The position numbers were made by a program, and so were the translations under genes. The notes under the pieces are model-generated. The model saw nothing but the letters and a program-made list of their open reading frames with translations. It did no database searches and had not been told where the DNA came from. From Maribellus comscasis (GTDB lineage: Bacteria; Bacteroidota; Bacteroidia; Bacteroidales; Prolixibacteraceae), in contig NZ_CP046401.1 of the NCBI RefSeq assembly GCF_009762775.1, forward strand, positions 5,716,001-5,780,000: 64,000 nucleotides of DNA. The letters run 5' to 3'. The number at the start of each line of letters is the position of its first letter. Position 1 is the stretch's first letter. Shown one piece after another: positions 54,917 through 63,901 of this stretch.

Positions 54917-55803
54917 TATTCTCTGATAAAAAATTCTATAAATACCTGACTATTGGAGAGGAAGACAAACGTTGGGGGATATACCTCACCGGGGCAGGAA
55001 ATATTATGATTGACAAACAAACTGAATATCCTCTCATAGACGACCCTTCGCATCACTATTTTCACTGGTCAATAGGAAGACGGATATCTGACTACCAGAT
55101 TTTGTATATCACCAAAGGGAAAGGTATTTTTGAATCGGAGATAACCGGCACACGTAAAATTAATGCAGGTGATATTTTTATCCTTTTCCCCGGCATTTGG
55201 CACCGTTTTAAACCAGATGAAGACTCCGGCTGGGATGAATATTGGGTGGAATTTAACGGCGATTTGATACAACATTACCGGTTAAAAGAATTTTTATCTC
55301 CCGAGAATCCGGTAATTACCGTTGGAATACACGAAGATATTGCCCGAAATTACCTCCAGGTTATTCACTTACTAAAAGAGGAAAAACCGGGATTTCAGTA
55401 TATTGCTTCGGGCTACATTGTTCAAATTCTGGGGCAAATATTTGCATCAAAAAAATACCATCCTTTTGAAGGGAAAGCCATCGAAAACCAAATCAGGCAA
55501 GCTAAACTTACGATCCTTGAAAACCTGCACCAATCAATTAGTCAGCAAGAGATAGCACGAAGCGCCGGAATGGGATATTCATTATTTCGGAAAAAATTTA
55601 AAGAATATACAGGTGTTTCGCCCGCCCAGTACCAAATTCAATTAAAAATTAATAAAGCCAAAGATTTGCTAATTGTATCAGATAAACCATTAAAGAATAT
55701 ATCTCATAATTTAGGGTTTGACACCTTTGATTATTTTTGCCGCCAATTCAAACAAAAAACAGGATTTACACCTTCCGAGTTCAGGGAAAAGAATAAACGA
55801 TAA
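54913..55803 (+). CDS. AraC-family regulator of the sulfatase/GRE operon
   Basis: 296 residues. N-terminal cupin-type arabinose-binding domain (about 25-170; KGIFESEITGTRKINAGDIF, ending PGIWHRFKPDE) and C-terminal AraC DNA-binding domain (ISQQEIARSAGMGYSLFRKKFK; FDYFCRQFKQKTGFTPSEFRE). It is divergent from the operon starting at 54713 with 199 bp between, so is its likely activator. The ligand is probably the sugar made by the GH36 enzymes. Confidence 0.9.
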   Translation: MIFSDKKFYKYLTIGEEDKRWGIYLTGAGNIMIDKQTEYPLIDDPSHHYFHWSIGRRISDYQILYITKGKGIFESEITGTRKINAGDIFILFPGIWHRFKPDEDSGWDEYWVEFNGDLIQHYRLKEFLSPENPVITVGIHEDIARNYLQVIHLLKEEKPGFQYIASGYIVQILGQIFASKKYHPFEGKAIENQIRQAKLTILENLHQSISQQEIARSAGMGYSLFRKKFKEYTGVSPAQYQIQLKINKAKDLLIVSDKPLKNISHNLGFDTFDYFCRQFKQKTGFTPSEFREKNKR

Positions 55804-56376
55804 TGTAAACAACCACCATTTGAGGCAGTGGCTTTCTAAAATTGTTGCCCATAAAAGAGGCGATATTCATTATTATCTTTCTCTCTCCTGATTAAATATA
55901 ATGACAGAAGACTTCTTTATTGATCCTTTCTGTGCTCACAAAATATCTGTACTAGCTGATTCCCGGGATAGATTTGGTAAATTAATCATCCAGCCATCTG
56001 ATACAATATAATTTACCCCATTCAGATAAACAGGTTCACTATTCTTTGTTAGATAACTTCCTTTTGGACGTATAACAATCACATCATTTTCAAATAGGCA
56101 ATATATAAGAACCAATTTCAATATTCAGAAATCTGAATATCACTCCTAAACCGTTTTGGAAAACTTTTAATAAGAGAACTGGTTTATATCAAAAAGAATT
56201 CGTTTTCGCATTGGATTTTTCTTTTGTAAAGAAACCCAATAACTTTGAGGGAAAAGAGAATAATCATACATCTGCGATGAGTTTGAGAAATAATACCAAG
56301 TGAGTGAGTATATTTTTATTAATGAAGGTTTTAGTTGGGATAAGATGCAAAACCCAAAATTAGTAGTAAGAAAGCG
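55804..56376. other. 573-bp gap between the sugar island and the second AraC module
   Basis: No convincing gene. A minus-strand frame at 55936-56121 reads VIVIRPKGSYLTKNSEPVYL and could be a relic, but it has no recognisable family or ribosome site. No repeat, tRNA or strong hairpin is seen. Confidence 0.4.
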
Positions 56377-57150
56377 ATGGAGTATCGGGAAATAGCACCA
56401 TGTAACGAACTTAAAGACTTCATCAGTCATTATTGGGTAGGTACTTGGGATACAAATAAGCAAGCACCTACTGAACTATATTATATTACTGCCAGTAGTT
56501 TAACAGAAATCACTTTCGCCTTTAGTGGTACTGAGAAACATGATGAGTTACTTTTTTCTATCGTGCAGGGACATACTCACATCCCTATGCAATCTCCTGT
56601 CCATGGATTTTTTCATTTGATTGGTGTTTCTCTTTATTCCTATGCTATCCCTTCAGTATTTAACCTCCCATCATTAGAATTAAATCAGGAATTTATTTCT
56701 TTAACAACTTTTCTGGGCAGAGATGGCAATGTCCTTAATGAAAAAATGGCGTTAGCCGAAACTACAGAACAGCGTATTGAAATCCTTAACTGCTATTTCA
56801 AATCTCTATTGAAAAATCAGAAAATAGTGGATCCGAAGATGATAAGAGCCATCCAGGAAATAAAAAGATATAATTGCAATCCTAAAATAATCGATCTGGC
56901 CGTTAATTCCTTCCTCTCTCAAAAACAGTTCAATAGACGTTTCAAAGAGTTTTCCGGTTTCAATCCCAAAGTTTATGCAAGAATTATCCGCCTTGAATCT
57001 GCCATAAAGAGATACCCTAATTTTCGTAACCTTACAGAGTTAGCGCATAACACCGGATATTATGATCAAGCCCACTTTATCCGCGAGTTCAAAGAGCTAA
57101 CAGGCTTTAGTCCGAGAGAATTCTGGAAGCTGAGTGAGGATAAAAACTAA
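56377..57150 (+). CDS. AraC-family regulator, DUF6597 type
   Basis: 257 residues. The first about 115 residues are a DUF6597-like sensing domain (CNELKDFISHYWVGTWD, GFFHLIGVSLYSYAIP). The DNA-binding part follows: LAVNSFLSQKQFNRRFKEFSG and LAHNTGYYDQAHFIREFKE, then GFSPREFWKLSED. Three operator-like sites lie downstream, the first only 2 bp after its stop, so this regulator probably controls the three units up to the window end. Confidence 0.9.
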   Translation: MEYREIAPCNELKDFISHYWVGTWDTNKQAPTELYYITASSLTEITFAFSGTEKHDELLFSIVQGHTHIPMQSPVHGFFHLIGVSLYSYAIPSVFNLPSLELNQEFISLTTFLGRDGNVLNEKMALAETTEQRIEILNCYFKSLLKNQKIVDPKMIRAIQEIKRYNCNPKIIDLAVNSFLSQKQFNRRFKEFSGFNPKVYARIIRLESAIKRYPNFRNLTELAHNTGYYDQAHFIREFKELTGFSPREFWKLSEDKN

Positions 57151-57152
57151 AA

Positions 57153-57197
57153 TGTCCATTTTATACAATTTACCTATCTTTCAGGTAAATACCTTTG
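57153..57197 (+). promoter_or_regulatory. AraC operator plus promoter, copy 1
   Basis: TGTCCATTTTATACAATTT (57153-57171) is followed after exactly 18 bp by TACCTTTG (57190-57197), a TAnnTTTG -7 box. The same layout occurs at 58366 and 63768. The operator covers the -33 place, so it is a class-II activator site. It serves the gene at 57226. Confidence 0.75.
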
Positions 57198-57225
57198 TCT
57201 GTTGTTTAGTATTGAATTAAAGATA

Positions 57226-58224
57226 ATGAAAGCAGTTACAATTAAGAGATATGGAGCTCCGGATGTACTCCGGCTTGAAAACATTAAAAAACCTTCACAT
57301 AAAGAAGACGAGGTATTAATAAGGATAAATGCTATACCTGTTACTACTGAAGACCCCTTACAAAGAAAAGGGGAACCATACTTTACAAGGTTATTTTTAG
57401 GTTTAACAAAACCAAAAAACTTTGTATTGGGTGCTGAATTTTCAGGAGAAATAGAATCAATAGGCAAAAATGTAAATGAATTTAAAATCGGAGATAAAGT
57501 ATTTGGGCATTCGGGGAAGAATTTAGGCTGTTACGCAGAATATGTTTGTGTTCAGGAGCAAGGTTTATTATTAAAAAGGCCAAAAAACATGAATGACGAA
57601 GATGTAGCACCTGTATGTACATTTATGGCTGCCTGGAATTTTATGGCAGCCCTGGCAAAAGTAAAAAGCAACCAAAAAGTTCTTATTAATGGTGCTTCGG
57701 GAACAGTGGGTTCTGCTGCTGTGCAAATAGCAAAATCATTTGGAGCAAATGTAACAGGAGTATGCAGTACTGCGAATATGAATGTGGTAAGATCTTTAGG
57801 CGCCGATAAAGTTATTGATTATACGTGTGATAAATTCACAGAAAATGGAGAAGTATACGATATTATTTTTGATGTTGCTGATAAAAGTTCATTCTATTAT
57901 TGCAAGAATTCGCTGACTATAAATGGGATATATCTTAATCCTGTTCTTAAGGTTTCTTTTCTAATTCAAATGTTATGGACTAAAATATTTGGTAAAAAGA
58001 AAGTAATGTTTTCAGCCACAGGTCTTCTATCTATTTCAAAACGAAAGAGATTCCTTAAAGAAATAACTAAACTTTTTGAAAGAGGAAAGTTAAAAACGAT
58101 TATTGACAAAAGATATAGTTTGGAACAAATTGTTGAAGCTCACAAGCATATTGAAAGCGGGAACAAAAAGGGAAATGTCGTTATAAACCTTTATCAAACA
58201 AGAGAAACAAGCACAATAGAATAG
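57226..58224 (+). CDS. Zinc-free medium-chain dehydrogenase (quinone-reductase-like)
   Basis: 332 residues from ATG 57226 (MKAVTIKRYGAPDVLRLEN); an ATG eight codons earlier lies inside the promoter. Catalytic-domain part GAEFSGEIESIGKNV and the NADPH fold INGASGTVGSAAVQIAKSFGA are seen; Cys/His zinc ligands are missing, as in quinone oxidoreductases and enoyl reductases. It reduces small enones or quinones with NADPH, probably as detoxification. Confidence 0.9.
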   Translation: MKAVTIKRYGAPDVLRLENIKKPSHKEDEVLIRINAIPVTTEDPLQRKGEPYFTRLFLGLTKPKNFVLGAEFSGEIESIGKNVNEFKIGDKVFGHSGKNLGCYAEYVCVQEQGLLLKRPKNMNDEDVAPVCTFMAAWNFMAALAKVKSNQKVLINGASGTVGSAAVQIAKSFGANVTGVCSTANMNVVRSLGADKVIDYTCDKFTENGEVYDIIFDVADKSSFYYCKNSLTINGIYLNPVLKVSFLIQMLWTKIFGKKKVMFSATGLLSISKRKRFLKEITKLFERGKLKTIIDKRYSLEQIVEAHKHIESGNKKGNVVINLYQTRETSTIE

Positions 58225-58323
58225 ATAGCCGGTTGTGAGCTAAGGAACAAAATACCGAGGGATAGATTTCCATTCCATTTTACGGAATTAATTTAGTTGT
58301 AAAGTTTCTGAAACGGGTTGTAG

Positions 58324-58360
58324 TTTGAAAGAATTCTGGAAGTTGAATTAGGACAAAACG
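58324..58360 (+). pseudogene. Remnant of an AraC gene 3' end
   Basis: AAAGAATTCTGGAAGTTGAA reads KEFWKLN and resembles the last codons of the AraC gene at 56377 (REFWKLSEDKN), followed like it by AATGTCCATTTTATACAATTT. So an AraC gene with its downstream operator once stood here; only the 3' edge and the operator stay. Confidence 0.6.
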
Positions 58361-58365
58361 TAGAA

Positions 58366-58410
58366 TGTCCATTTTATACAATTTTGTTCTCTTATCCTAA
58401 AATATCTTTG
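58366..58410 (+). promoter_or_regulatory. AraC operator plus promoter, copy 2
   Basis: TGTCCATTTTATACAATTT (58366-58384) identical to copy 1, then 18 bp, then TATCTTTG (58403-58410). It drives the serine-hydrolase gene at 58474, 63 bp downstream. Confidence 0.75.
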
Positions 58411-58473
58411 CCTGAATATTAAAACAGGTCAATAATTAAAAATGTATTTTGTAATTATAATGAGGAAATCGCA

Positions 58474-59925
58474 ATGAAACAATTAGGTGTTTTAATTTTA
58501 ATTTTTATCTCCTGCACGACACAAGCTCAAGTAAAAAAAGATTCGAATCTGTTTATAGTGTTAAAAAAGCAAGACAGCATTTTCTTCGAACGCGGCTTTA
58601 ACCAATGTGATATGAATTATTTAGAAAGTCACATTGCCAATGATTTAAAATTTTACCACGACCAAAGTGGTTTCCAAAATAGAGATGTTTTTTTTGATAA
58701 CACCCAAAAATACATCTGTTCCGGTTCGGTAAAAAAACCAATTCGTAAAGTAGATGCAAATACTTTGGAAGTATTTCCTCTTTATAACAATGGAGATTTA
58801 TATGGTGCCATACAAAAAGGTATTCACCATTTCTATTTAAGGGAAACCGGTAAAGATGACGTTTGGACCAGTACTGCAAAATTTACTCATGTTTGGGTTT
58901 TAGAAAATAAGATATGGAAATTAAGCGAAGTTCTTAGTTTTGATCATCAAGACCCGGTTGATGAAAATCCTAAAAGCGGGATTGAAAAGTTACTAATAAA
59001 TAGCAATGTACCTGCATTAGGAATTGGCATAATAGAACATGGTAAATTAACTAAGGTTGAGGTTTATGGAACGCTTGATAAACAAACGACTGCGCCTTAC
59101 AATACGATTTTTAAAGTTGCCTCGCTGACAAAACCCATTGTTGCGCTCGTAACTTTAAAACTGATTGATAGCGGATTACTGGGCATGGATGAGCCGTTGC
59201 ATAAGTTTTGGGTTGATCCTGACATTAAAGAAGATAAGCGATACAAAAAATTAACACCAAGGCTTGTTCTTACCCACCAAACCGGATTTCCAAATTGGCG
59301 TTATATGACCCCAGAGAATAAACTTTCTTTTCAATTTGACCCCGGAACCAAATATCAATATTCCGGAGAGGGGTTCGAGTATTTGCGAAAAGCGATTGAA
59401 AACAAACTTGACAAAAGCATTGAGGAACTTGCTGATGAGTATTTGTTTACCCCTTTAAAAATGTTGGATACTTATTTTTGGTGGAAACCTGAAATGGACG
59501 AGACAAGGTACGCCCGGAACTTTAATGTAAAAGGAGAAGAGATAGAAACGGAAAAATATTACGAGGCAAATGCTGCAGCCAATCTTCTAACGACTGTAGA
59601 GGATTATGGCAGGTTTTTGGAATATACCATCAATGGAGCTGATCTTTCTGAAGACTTATACCAGGAAATGCTTAAACATCAGGTTCAACTGCGAGAAAAT
59701 GATTTTTTTGGATTGGGTTGGGAAATATTAACAGGTTTCAGCGGAGATGAATATGCTTTATTGCATACAGGTAAGGATCCCGGTGTTAGTACCCTGGCAA
59801 TAATGTTCCCAAAATCTGAAAATGGATATCTGATTTTTTTAAATGGCGATAATGCAGATAAAATTTACGAAGAGTTATTGACAAACAGACTTTATTTGGG
59901 TAATGAATTGTGGAACAAAAGATAA
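58474..59925 (+). CDS. Beta-lactamase-fold serine hydrolase with N-terminal NTF2-like domain
   Basis: 483 residues. Signal peptide (ends TTQAQ), a DUF4440/NTF2-like domain at about 25-165 (FYHDQSGFQNRDVFFDN; VWVLENKIWKLSEVLSFDH), then a class-C beta-lactamase-like domain with Ser-x-x-Lys in ASLTKPIVA, the YSG of QYSGEGFEY and HTG in LLHTGKDPG. Such proteins act as esterases, D-aminopeptidases or DD-peptidases more often than as beta-lactamases. The NTF2 fusion is uncommon. Confidence 0.88.
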   Translation: MKQLGVLILIFISCTTQAQVKKDSNLFIVLKKQDSIFFERGFNQCDMNYLESHIANDLKFYHDQSGFQNRDVFFDNTQKYICSGSVKKPIRKVDANTLEVFPLYNNGDLYGAIQKGIHHFYLRETGKDDVWTSTAKFTHVWVLENKIWKLSEVLSFDHQDPVDENPKSGIEKLLINSNVPALGIGIIEHGKLTKVEVYGTLDKQTTAPYNTIFKVASLTKPIVALVTLKLIDSGLLGMDEPLHKFWVDPDIKEDKRYKKLTPRLVLTHQTGFPNWRYMTPENKLSFQFDPGTKYQYSGEGFEYLRKAIENKLDKSIEELADEYLFTPLKMLDTYFWWKPEMDETRYARNFNVKGEEIETEKYYEANAAANLLTTVEDYGRFLEYTINGADLSEDLYQEMLKHQVQLRENDFFGLGWEILTGFSGDEYALLHTGKDPGVSTLAIMFPKSENGYLIFLNGDNADKIYEELLTNRLYLGNELWNKR

Positions 59926-60016
59926 GTGTTGGATAATAAAAATCTTCATCTTATTCTGCTCTCCCTAAAATTCTATGGCAGATTATCAAATTGGTCAACG
60001 TTTAAATATTATTTTC

Positions 60017-61135
60017 ATGAAAAGAATTAAAAAGAGACAGTTTATGCGTCATGCTATTTGGCTAATATTTCTCGTTTCCAACTTCAAAGGATACACACAA
60101 GATATATCTGTTGAAGGGACTAATGGCAAATTCATAAGTAAGGCAAATCTTACTTATGAAATAGAAAGAATAAGGCAACAGGAAAGACTACCTGGGATAT
60201 CAATAGCTATAATTAACAAAAGTGAATTAGCATATCACGAAGTGTTTGGAGTATCAAACGCTGAAACAAAAGAAGCTGTAGATAATCAGAGTGTTTTTGA
60301 AGCAGCATCACTCTCCAAGCCTATTTTTGCCTACTTCGTTATGAAAATGGTGGAACAAGGGAAGATAGATCTAGATAATCCTTTGTACGAATACCTACCC
60401 AATCCGGGAATTGCAGAAGAATATCAAGAAGATGCAAAGCTGATTACTGCAAGAATGGTATTGGCCCATCAAACCGGCCTTCCAAACCATGCATTGGGCG
60501 AAAAGATGAAATTAGCATTTAAACCCGGCACTGATTTTTTTTACTCTGGTGAAGCATATCAATATTTGGCAGCTGTCATTGGGCTACAGTATAGCCTTAA
60601 TTGGAAAAAAGATATCAATACTCTTTTCAAGAAAAAGGTTCTTGAACCTTTAAATATGCCTCGCTCAACTTTTGCATGGAACGATTATTTGGCAGAGCAT
60701 AAAGTCTATGGTCATAATAAAGACGGTGTTCCCCAATTAAACCATCCTGGTCCTGACTATTATTGGGACGGAGGATTCCAAGCGTACTCAAGCCTCCATT
60801 CGGAAGCCGCAGAATATGCCAATTTTATTATTGCAATGTTAAAACGCGAGGGCTTAAAAAAGGAAACTTTTGATGAGATGCTCAAGGAGCAAACACGCTT
60901 TAGTGATGATAATCCCCTAAAGCAACAAATTGGACAAACCGGCTGGGGACTTGGATTTGCGCAAAAGGCCGATGAGGATTATACCATGCATATGCACACA
61001 GGTAATAATCATGACTTTCAAGCCTATGCCATGTTTATCCCTGAAAAAGAGTATGGGGTAGTGGTATTTACGAACAGTGATAAAATGATTCCTTTTTTGA
61101 TGAAACTGTCAGAAGTATTGGGACCTCAATTTTGA
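60017..61135 (+). CDS. Beta-lactamase-fold serine hydrolase, exported
   Basis: ATG 60017 gives a signal peptide (KKRQFMRHAIWLIFLVSN...GYTQ); an upstream ATG at 59975 adds a non-signal leader. About 372 residues. SLSK in AASLSKPIFAYF, YSG in FFYSGEAYQYL and HTG in MHMHTGNNHDF are the three active-site motifs. Similar to the C-terminal domain of the gene before it, from which it probably arose by duplication. Same transcript likely. Confidence 0.9.
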   Translation: MKRIKKRQFMRHAIWLIFLVSNFKGYTQDISVEGTNGKFISKANLTYEIERIRQQERLPGISIAIINKSELAYHEVFGVSNAETKEAVDNQSVFEAASLSKPIFAYFVMKMVEQGKIDLDNPLYEYLPNPGIAEEYQEDAKLITARMVLAHQTGLPNHALGEKMKLAFKPGTDFFYSGEAYQYLAAVIGLQYSLNWKKDINTLFKKKVLEPLNMPRSTFAWNDYLAEHKVYGHNKDGVPQLNHPGPDYYWDGGFQAYSSLHSEAAEYANFIIAMLKREGLKKETFDEMLKEQTRFSDDNPLKQQIGQTGWGLGFAQKADEDYTMHMHTGNNHDFQAYAMFIPEKEYGVVVFTNSDKMIPFLMKLSEVLGPQF

Positions 61136-61200
61136 TTCCTGTTCAAAGAGAGTTTCAATGAAAATTTACTATTACCAATGTAGAAAACAGTCAGATAATA

Positions 61201-62319
61201 ATGACAATAAAGCAAAACAAAAAATATCAATTAACACTTATCTCTTTATTTTTTGTTGTATTAACATATTCTTGCTCTAATAAAAGACAAACAAAAGAAG
61301 AAACTCCTGCTGTACAAGCCGGAAATAATGTTCGATTCATGAATAATAGAGCTGAGATTAATGCTATGCGATTAAAATTTACAACTGGGGTTCGTTCAAT
61401 TTTAGAGGATAGCAATGGCAATATTTGGTTTGGTAGTGATCAGGAGGGAGTTGGTTTGTTTCATAAAGGAGAGTTCAAATATTTCACAGTAGAAAATGGG
61501 TTAAGCGACAATCAGGTTAGGAACATCTATGAAGATGAAAATGGCATAATTTGGTTTGAAGGTGGAAAAGGGATAAGTAGTTATAATGGATTAACAATAA
61601 ATCCTCACAAAGAAAGAAATTATAGCTTAAAAGATGAGTGGAAATTAAATGACAGTGACCTTTGGTTTAAGGGAGATGAAACTGTTGGCTACAATGAGCT
61701 TGAAGGATATCCGGGAGTGTATCAATATAACGGACAAACGTTTTCATATCGAACATTTCCTGTTAAGCCAAAAGAAGGAGAGCAAAATTACTACTCTGTT
61801 ACAACGCCATACATCAAAAGCAAAAATGGAAATCTTTGGTTTGGAACATATGGCGCCGCTATTGGATATAATGGTTCAGATTTCGTAATAATTGACAATG
61901 ACTATCTTGGACTAAACGACGAAACAGGTTTTTTGCATATCCGAAGTATAATGGAAGACAGCAAAGGAAATCTTTGGATTGGAAATAATGGAATTGGCGT
62001 TTTTAAATATAATGGAGCAAAAGCAATCCATTTCACAAGGCAACAAAAACTGAAAAAGGAGGACACTAACGGCAATTCTCTTGAAAGAATTTTTGCCATT
62101 GGAGAGGATACTTTGGAAAATATTTGGTTTGGCACGGTGGAATCTGGTGTTTGGAGATATGACGGTAAGTCCCTAACAAATTTCACTAAAGAGGACGGAC
62201 TCGAAAGTGAACATATATGGACCATATATAAAAGCAAACAAGGAGAATTGTGGTTTGGTGGTGCAAATCCATGTGGTGTTTATGTATTCAATGGAAGATC
62301 TTTTGAAAGGAAATATTAA
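61201..62319 (+). CDS. Lipoprotein with regulator-type beta-propeller repeats
   Basis: 372 residues, lipobox TYSC. At least five Reg_prop repeats of the form [IL]-x-E-D-x-x-G-N-[IL]-W-[FI]-G (ILEDSNGNIWFGSD, IYEDENGIIWFEGG, IMEDSKGNLWIGNN, NIWFGTVESG, ELWFGGANP). Such blades form the periplasmic sensor of hybrid two-component systems, but here there is no kinase, so the propeller stands alone as a surface or periplasmic binding protein between serine hydrolases. Confidence 0.85.
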   Translation: MTIKQNKKYQLTLISLFFVVLTYSCSNKRQTKEETPAVQAGNNVRFMNNRAEINAMRLKFTTGVRSILEDSNGNIWFGSDQEGVGLFHKGEFKYFTVENGLSDNQVRNIYEDENGIIWFEGGKGISSYNGLTINPHKERNYSLKDEWKLNDSDLWFKGDETVGYNELEGYPGVYQYNGQTFSYRTFPVKPKEGEQNYYSVTTPYIKSKNGNLWFGTYGAAIGYNGSDFVIIDNDYLGLNDETGFLHIRSIMEDSKGNLWIGNNGIGVFKYNGAKAIHFTRQQKLKKEDTNGNSLERIFAIGEDTLENIWFGTVESGVWRYDGKSLTNFTKEDGLESEHIWTIYKSKQGELWFGGANPCGVYVFNGRSFERKY

Positions 62320-62353
62320 TAGAAAAGGAATACCCTGTAATATAATCCAAATT

Positions 62354-63697
62354 ATGACATCAATAAATCATAAAACAACAGTTGTACTTTTGTTAACTTT
62401 ACTTCTGAAGTTAATATCACTTTGGGGTGTTGCCCAAAATATAGATATCAAAAAGCTGGGCACCTACTTTAATACATTGGAAGCCAATAATAAATTAATG
62501 GGGAGCATAGCTATTCTTAAGGATGGCGATATAGTACATACAAAGCAGGTTGGATATTCCGATATCGATTCAAAACAAAAACCTGATGAAAATACCAAAT
62601 ACCGAATTGGTTCTGTTTCAAAAGTATTTACAGCAGCACTTATATTCAAAGCAACAGAGGAAGGAAAAATTACATTTGATAAAACGATTGATTCTTATTT
62701 CCCTGAGATAGAAAATTCAGATAAAATCACAATTTCGAACCTGCTCAGTCACAGGAGTGGTATTCATAGTTTCACAGATAACAAAGAAGAATTTTTAAGT
62801 TATCACACCAGGTCAAAGACTCAAAAAGAAATGATTGAAATTATATCTAAAGGAGGAAGTGATTTTACACCCGATGAGGAAGCCTCCTATAGTAATTCAA
62901 ACTATGTTTTGCTATCGTATATCCTGGAAAAACTTTACAAAAAATCATATGCCGAGATATTAGAAGATGAAATTACCAGGCCTTTAAAACTAACCAACAC
63001 TTTTTTAGGTGGCAAAATAAATGCAGAGAATAACGAATGTTATTCGTATCGATTTGAAAAGAAATGGAAAAAAACAGATGAAACAGATTCGTCAATTGTT
63101 ACAGGTGCCGGAGGAATCGTTTCTACACCTACAGACTTAATTCGCTTTGCCCAGGCTTTATTCAGCAATAAAATACTATCAGCAGAAAGTGTTGAGAAAA
63201 TGAAAACCATTCAAGACAAATTTGGAATGGGGCTTTTAGAAATTCAGTATTATGACAAGGTCAGTTATGGTCATAATGGTGAGATTGATGGCTTTACATC
63301 TGTATTGAGATACTTTCCGGAAGAAAGCTGTGCTTTTGCAATCATTTCCAACGGAAACAATTACAGTATGAATTTAATTGCAGTAAGTCTCGTTAACAGT
63401 CTTTTAAATAAGTACTATGATATTCCAGACTTTAGGGTCTATGAACCAAAAGCGAAAGAACTAAACCAATATGTAGGCATCTATTCAAGCCCTGAATTCC
63501 CGGTAAAACTTACAGTCACCAAATTGGGTAAGCAGTTATACGTTGAGGCAACCGGCGATTCTAAAATGAACTTGCAAGCTACAGCTACAGGTGAGTTTAA
63601 ATATGAGCCCGCAGGTATAAAAATTAAATTTATTCCCGAAAAGCAACAACTGATACTGACTCAACAAGGTAAGGTTAGCACGCTGCTAAAAGAATAA
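62354..63697 (+). CDS. Beta-lactamase-fold serine hydrolase, exported
   Basis: ATG 62354 starts a signal peptide (ends GVAQ); the longer frame from 62207 overlaps the propeller gene and is unlikely. 447 residues: SVSK in RIGSVSKVFTAAL, YSN in ASYSNSNYVLL and HNG in SYGHNGEIDG as active site, then a C-terminal beta-barrel domain (YVGIYSSPEFPVKLTVT), typical of DUF3471-like tails. Third serine hydrolase of the set, distant from the other two. An esterase or peptidase role is likely. Confidence 0.9.
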   Translation: MTSINHKTTVVLLLTLLLKLISLWGVAQNIDIKKLGTYFNTLEANNKLMGSIAILKDGDIVHTKQVGYSDIDSKQKPDENTKYRIGSVSKVFTAALIFKATEEGKITFDKTIDSYFPEIENSDKITISNLLSHRSGIHSFTDNKEEFLSYHTRSKTQKEMIEIISKGGSDFTPDEEASYSNSNYVLLSYILEKLYKKSYAEILEDEITRPLKLTNTFLGGKINAENNECYSYRFEKKWKKTDETDSSIVTGAGGIVSTPTDLIRFAQALFSNKILSAESVEKMKTIQDKFGMGLLEIQYYDKVSYGHNGEIDGFTSVLRYFPEESCAFAIISNGNNYSMNLIAVSLVNSLLNKYYDIPDFRVYEPKAKELNQYVGIYSSPEFPVKLTVTKLGKQLYVEATGDSKMNLQATATGEFKYEPAGIKIKFIPEKQQLILTQQGKVSTLLKE

Positions 63698-63754
63698 TCA
63701 ATAACTGAATTGTTTTCTGTTTTTTCTCTGAAGTGGTCATTTCTTCGTTATTGT

Positions 63755-63812
63755 AAATGTCCCCAAATGTCCATTTTATCCAATTTTATCCCAAAGCAAG
63801 TAAGTAGTTTTG
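63755..63812 (+). promoter_or_regulatory. AraC operator plus promoter, copy 3
   Basis: TGTCCATTTTATCCAATTT (63768-63786; one base differs from the other copies), 18 bp, then TAGTTTTG (63805-63812). An additional half, AAATGTCC, lies 10 bp upstream (63755-63762). It precedes the gene at 63902. Confidence 0.75.
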
Positions 63813-63901
63813 TTTTAAAATAATGATGTCTTCAAAAGTAGATAAATTCTGAAACAGAACAGTCAGAAATAATGACAGTGAATAACATAAAAGATCGTAA
63901 A

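Noticed and set aside
55936..56121. 61-codon minus-strand ORF in the gap after the sugar island
   Set aside because: No known family or clear start; kept only as a remark in the gap entry.
58474..63697. Antibiotic-resistance beta-lactamases
   Set aside because: Only the shared serine-hydrolase fold (SxxK, YxG/N, HxG) is present; fusions and context fit esterases or peptidases better.
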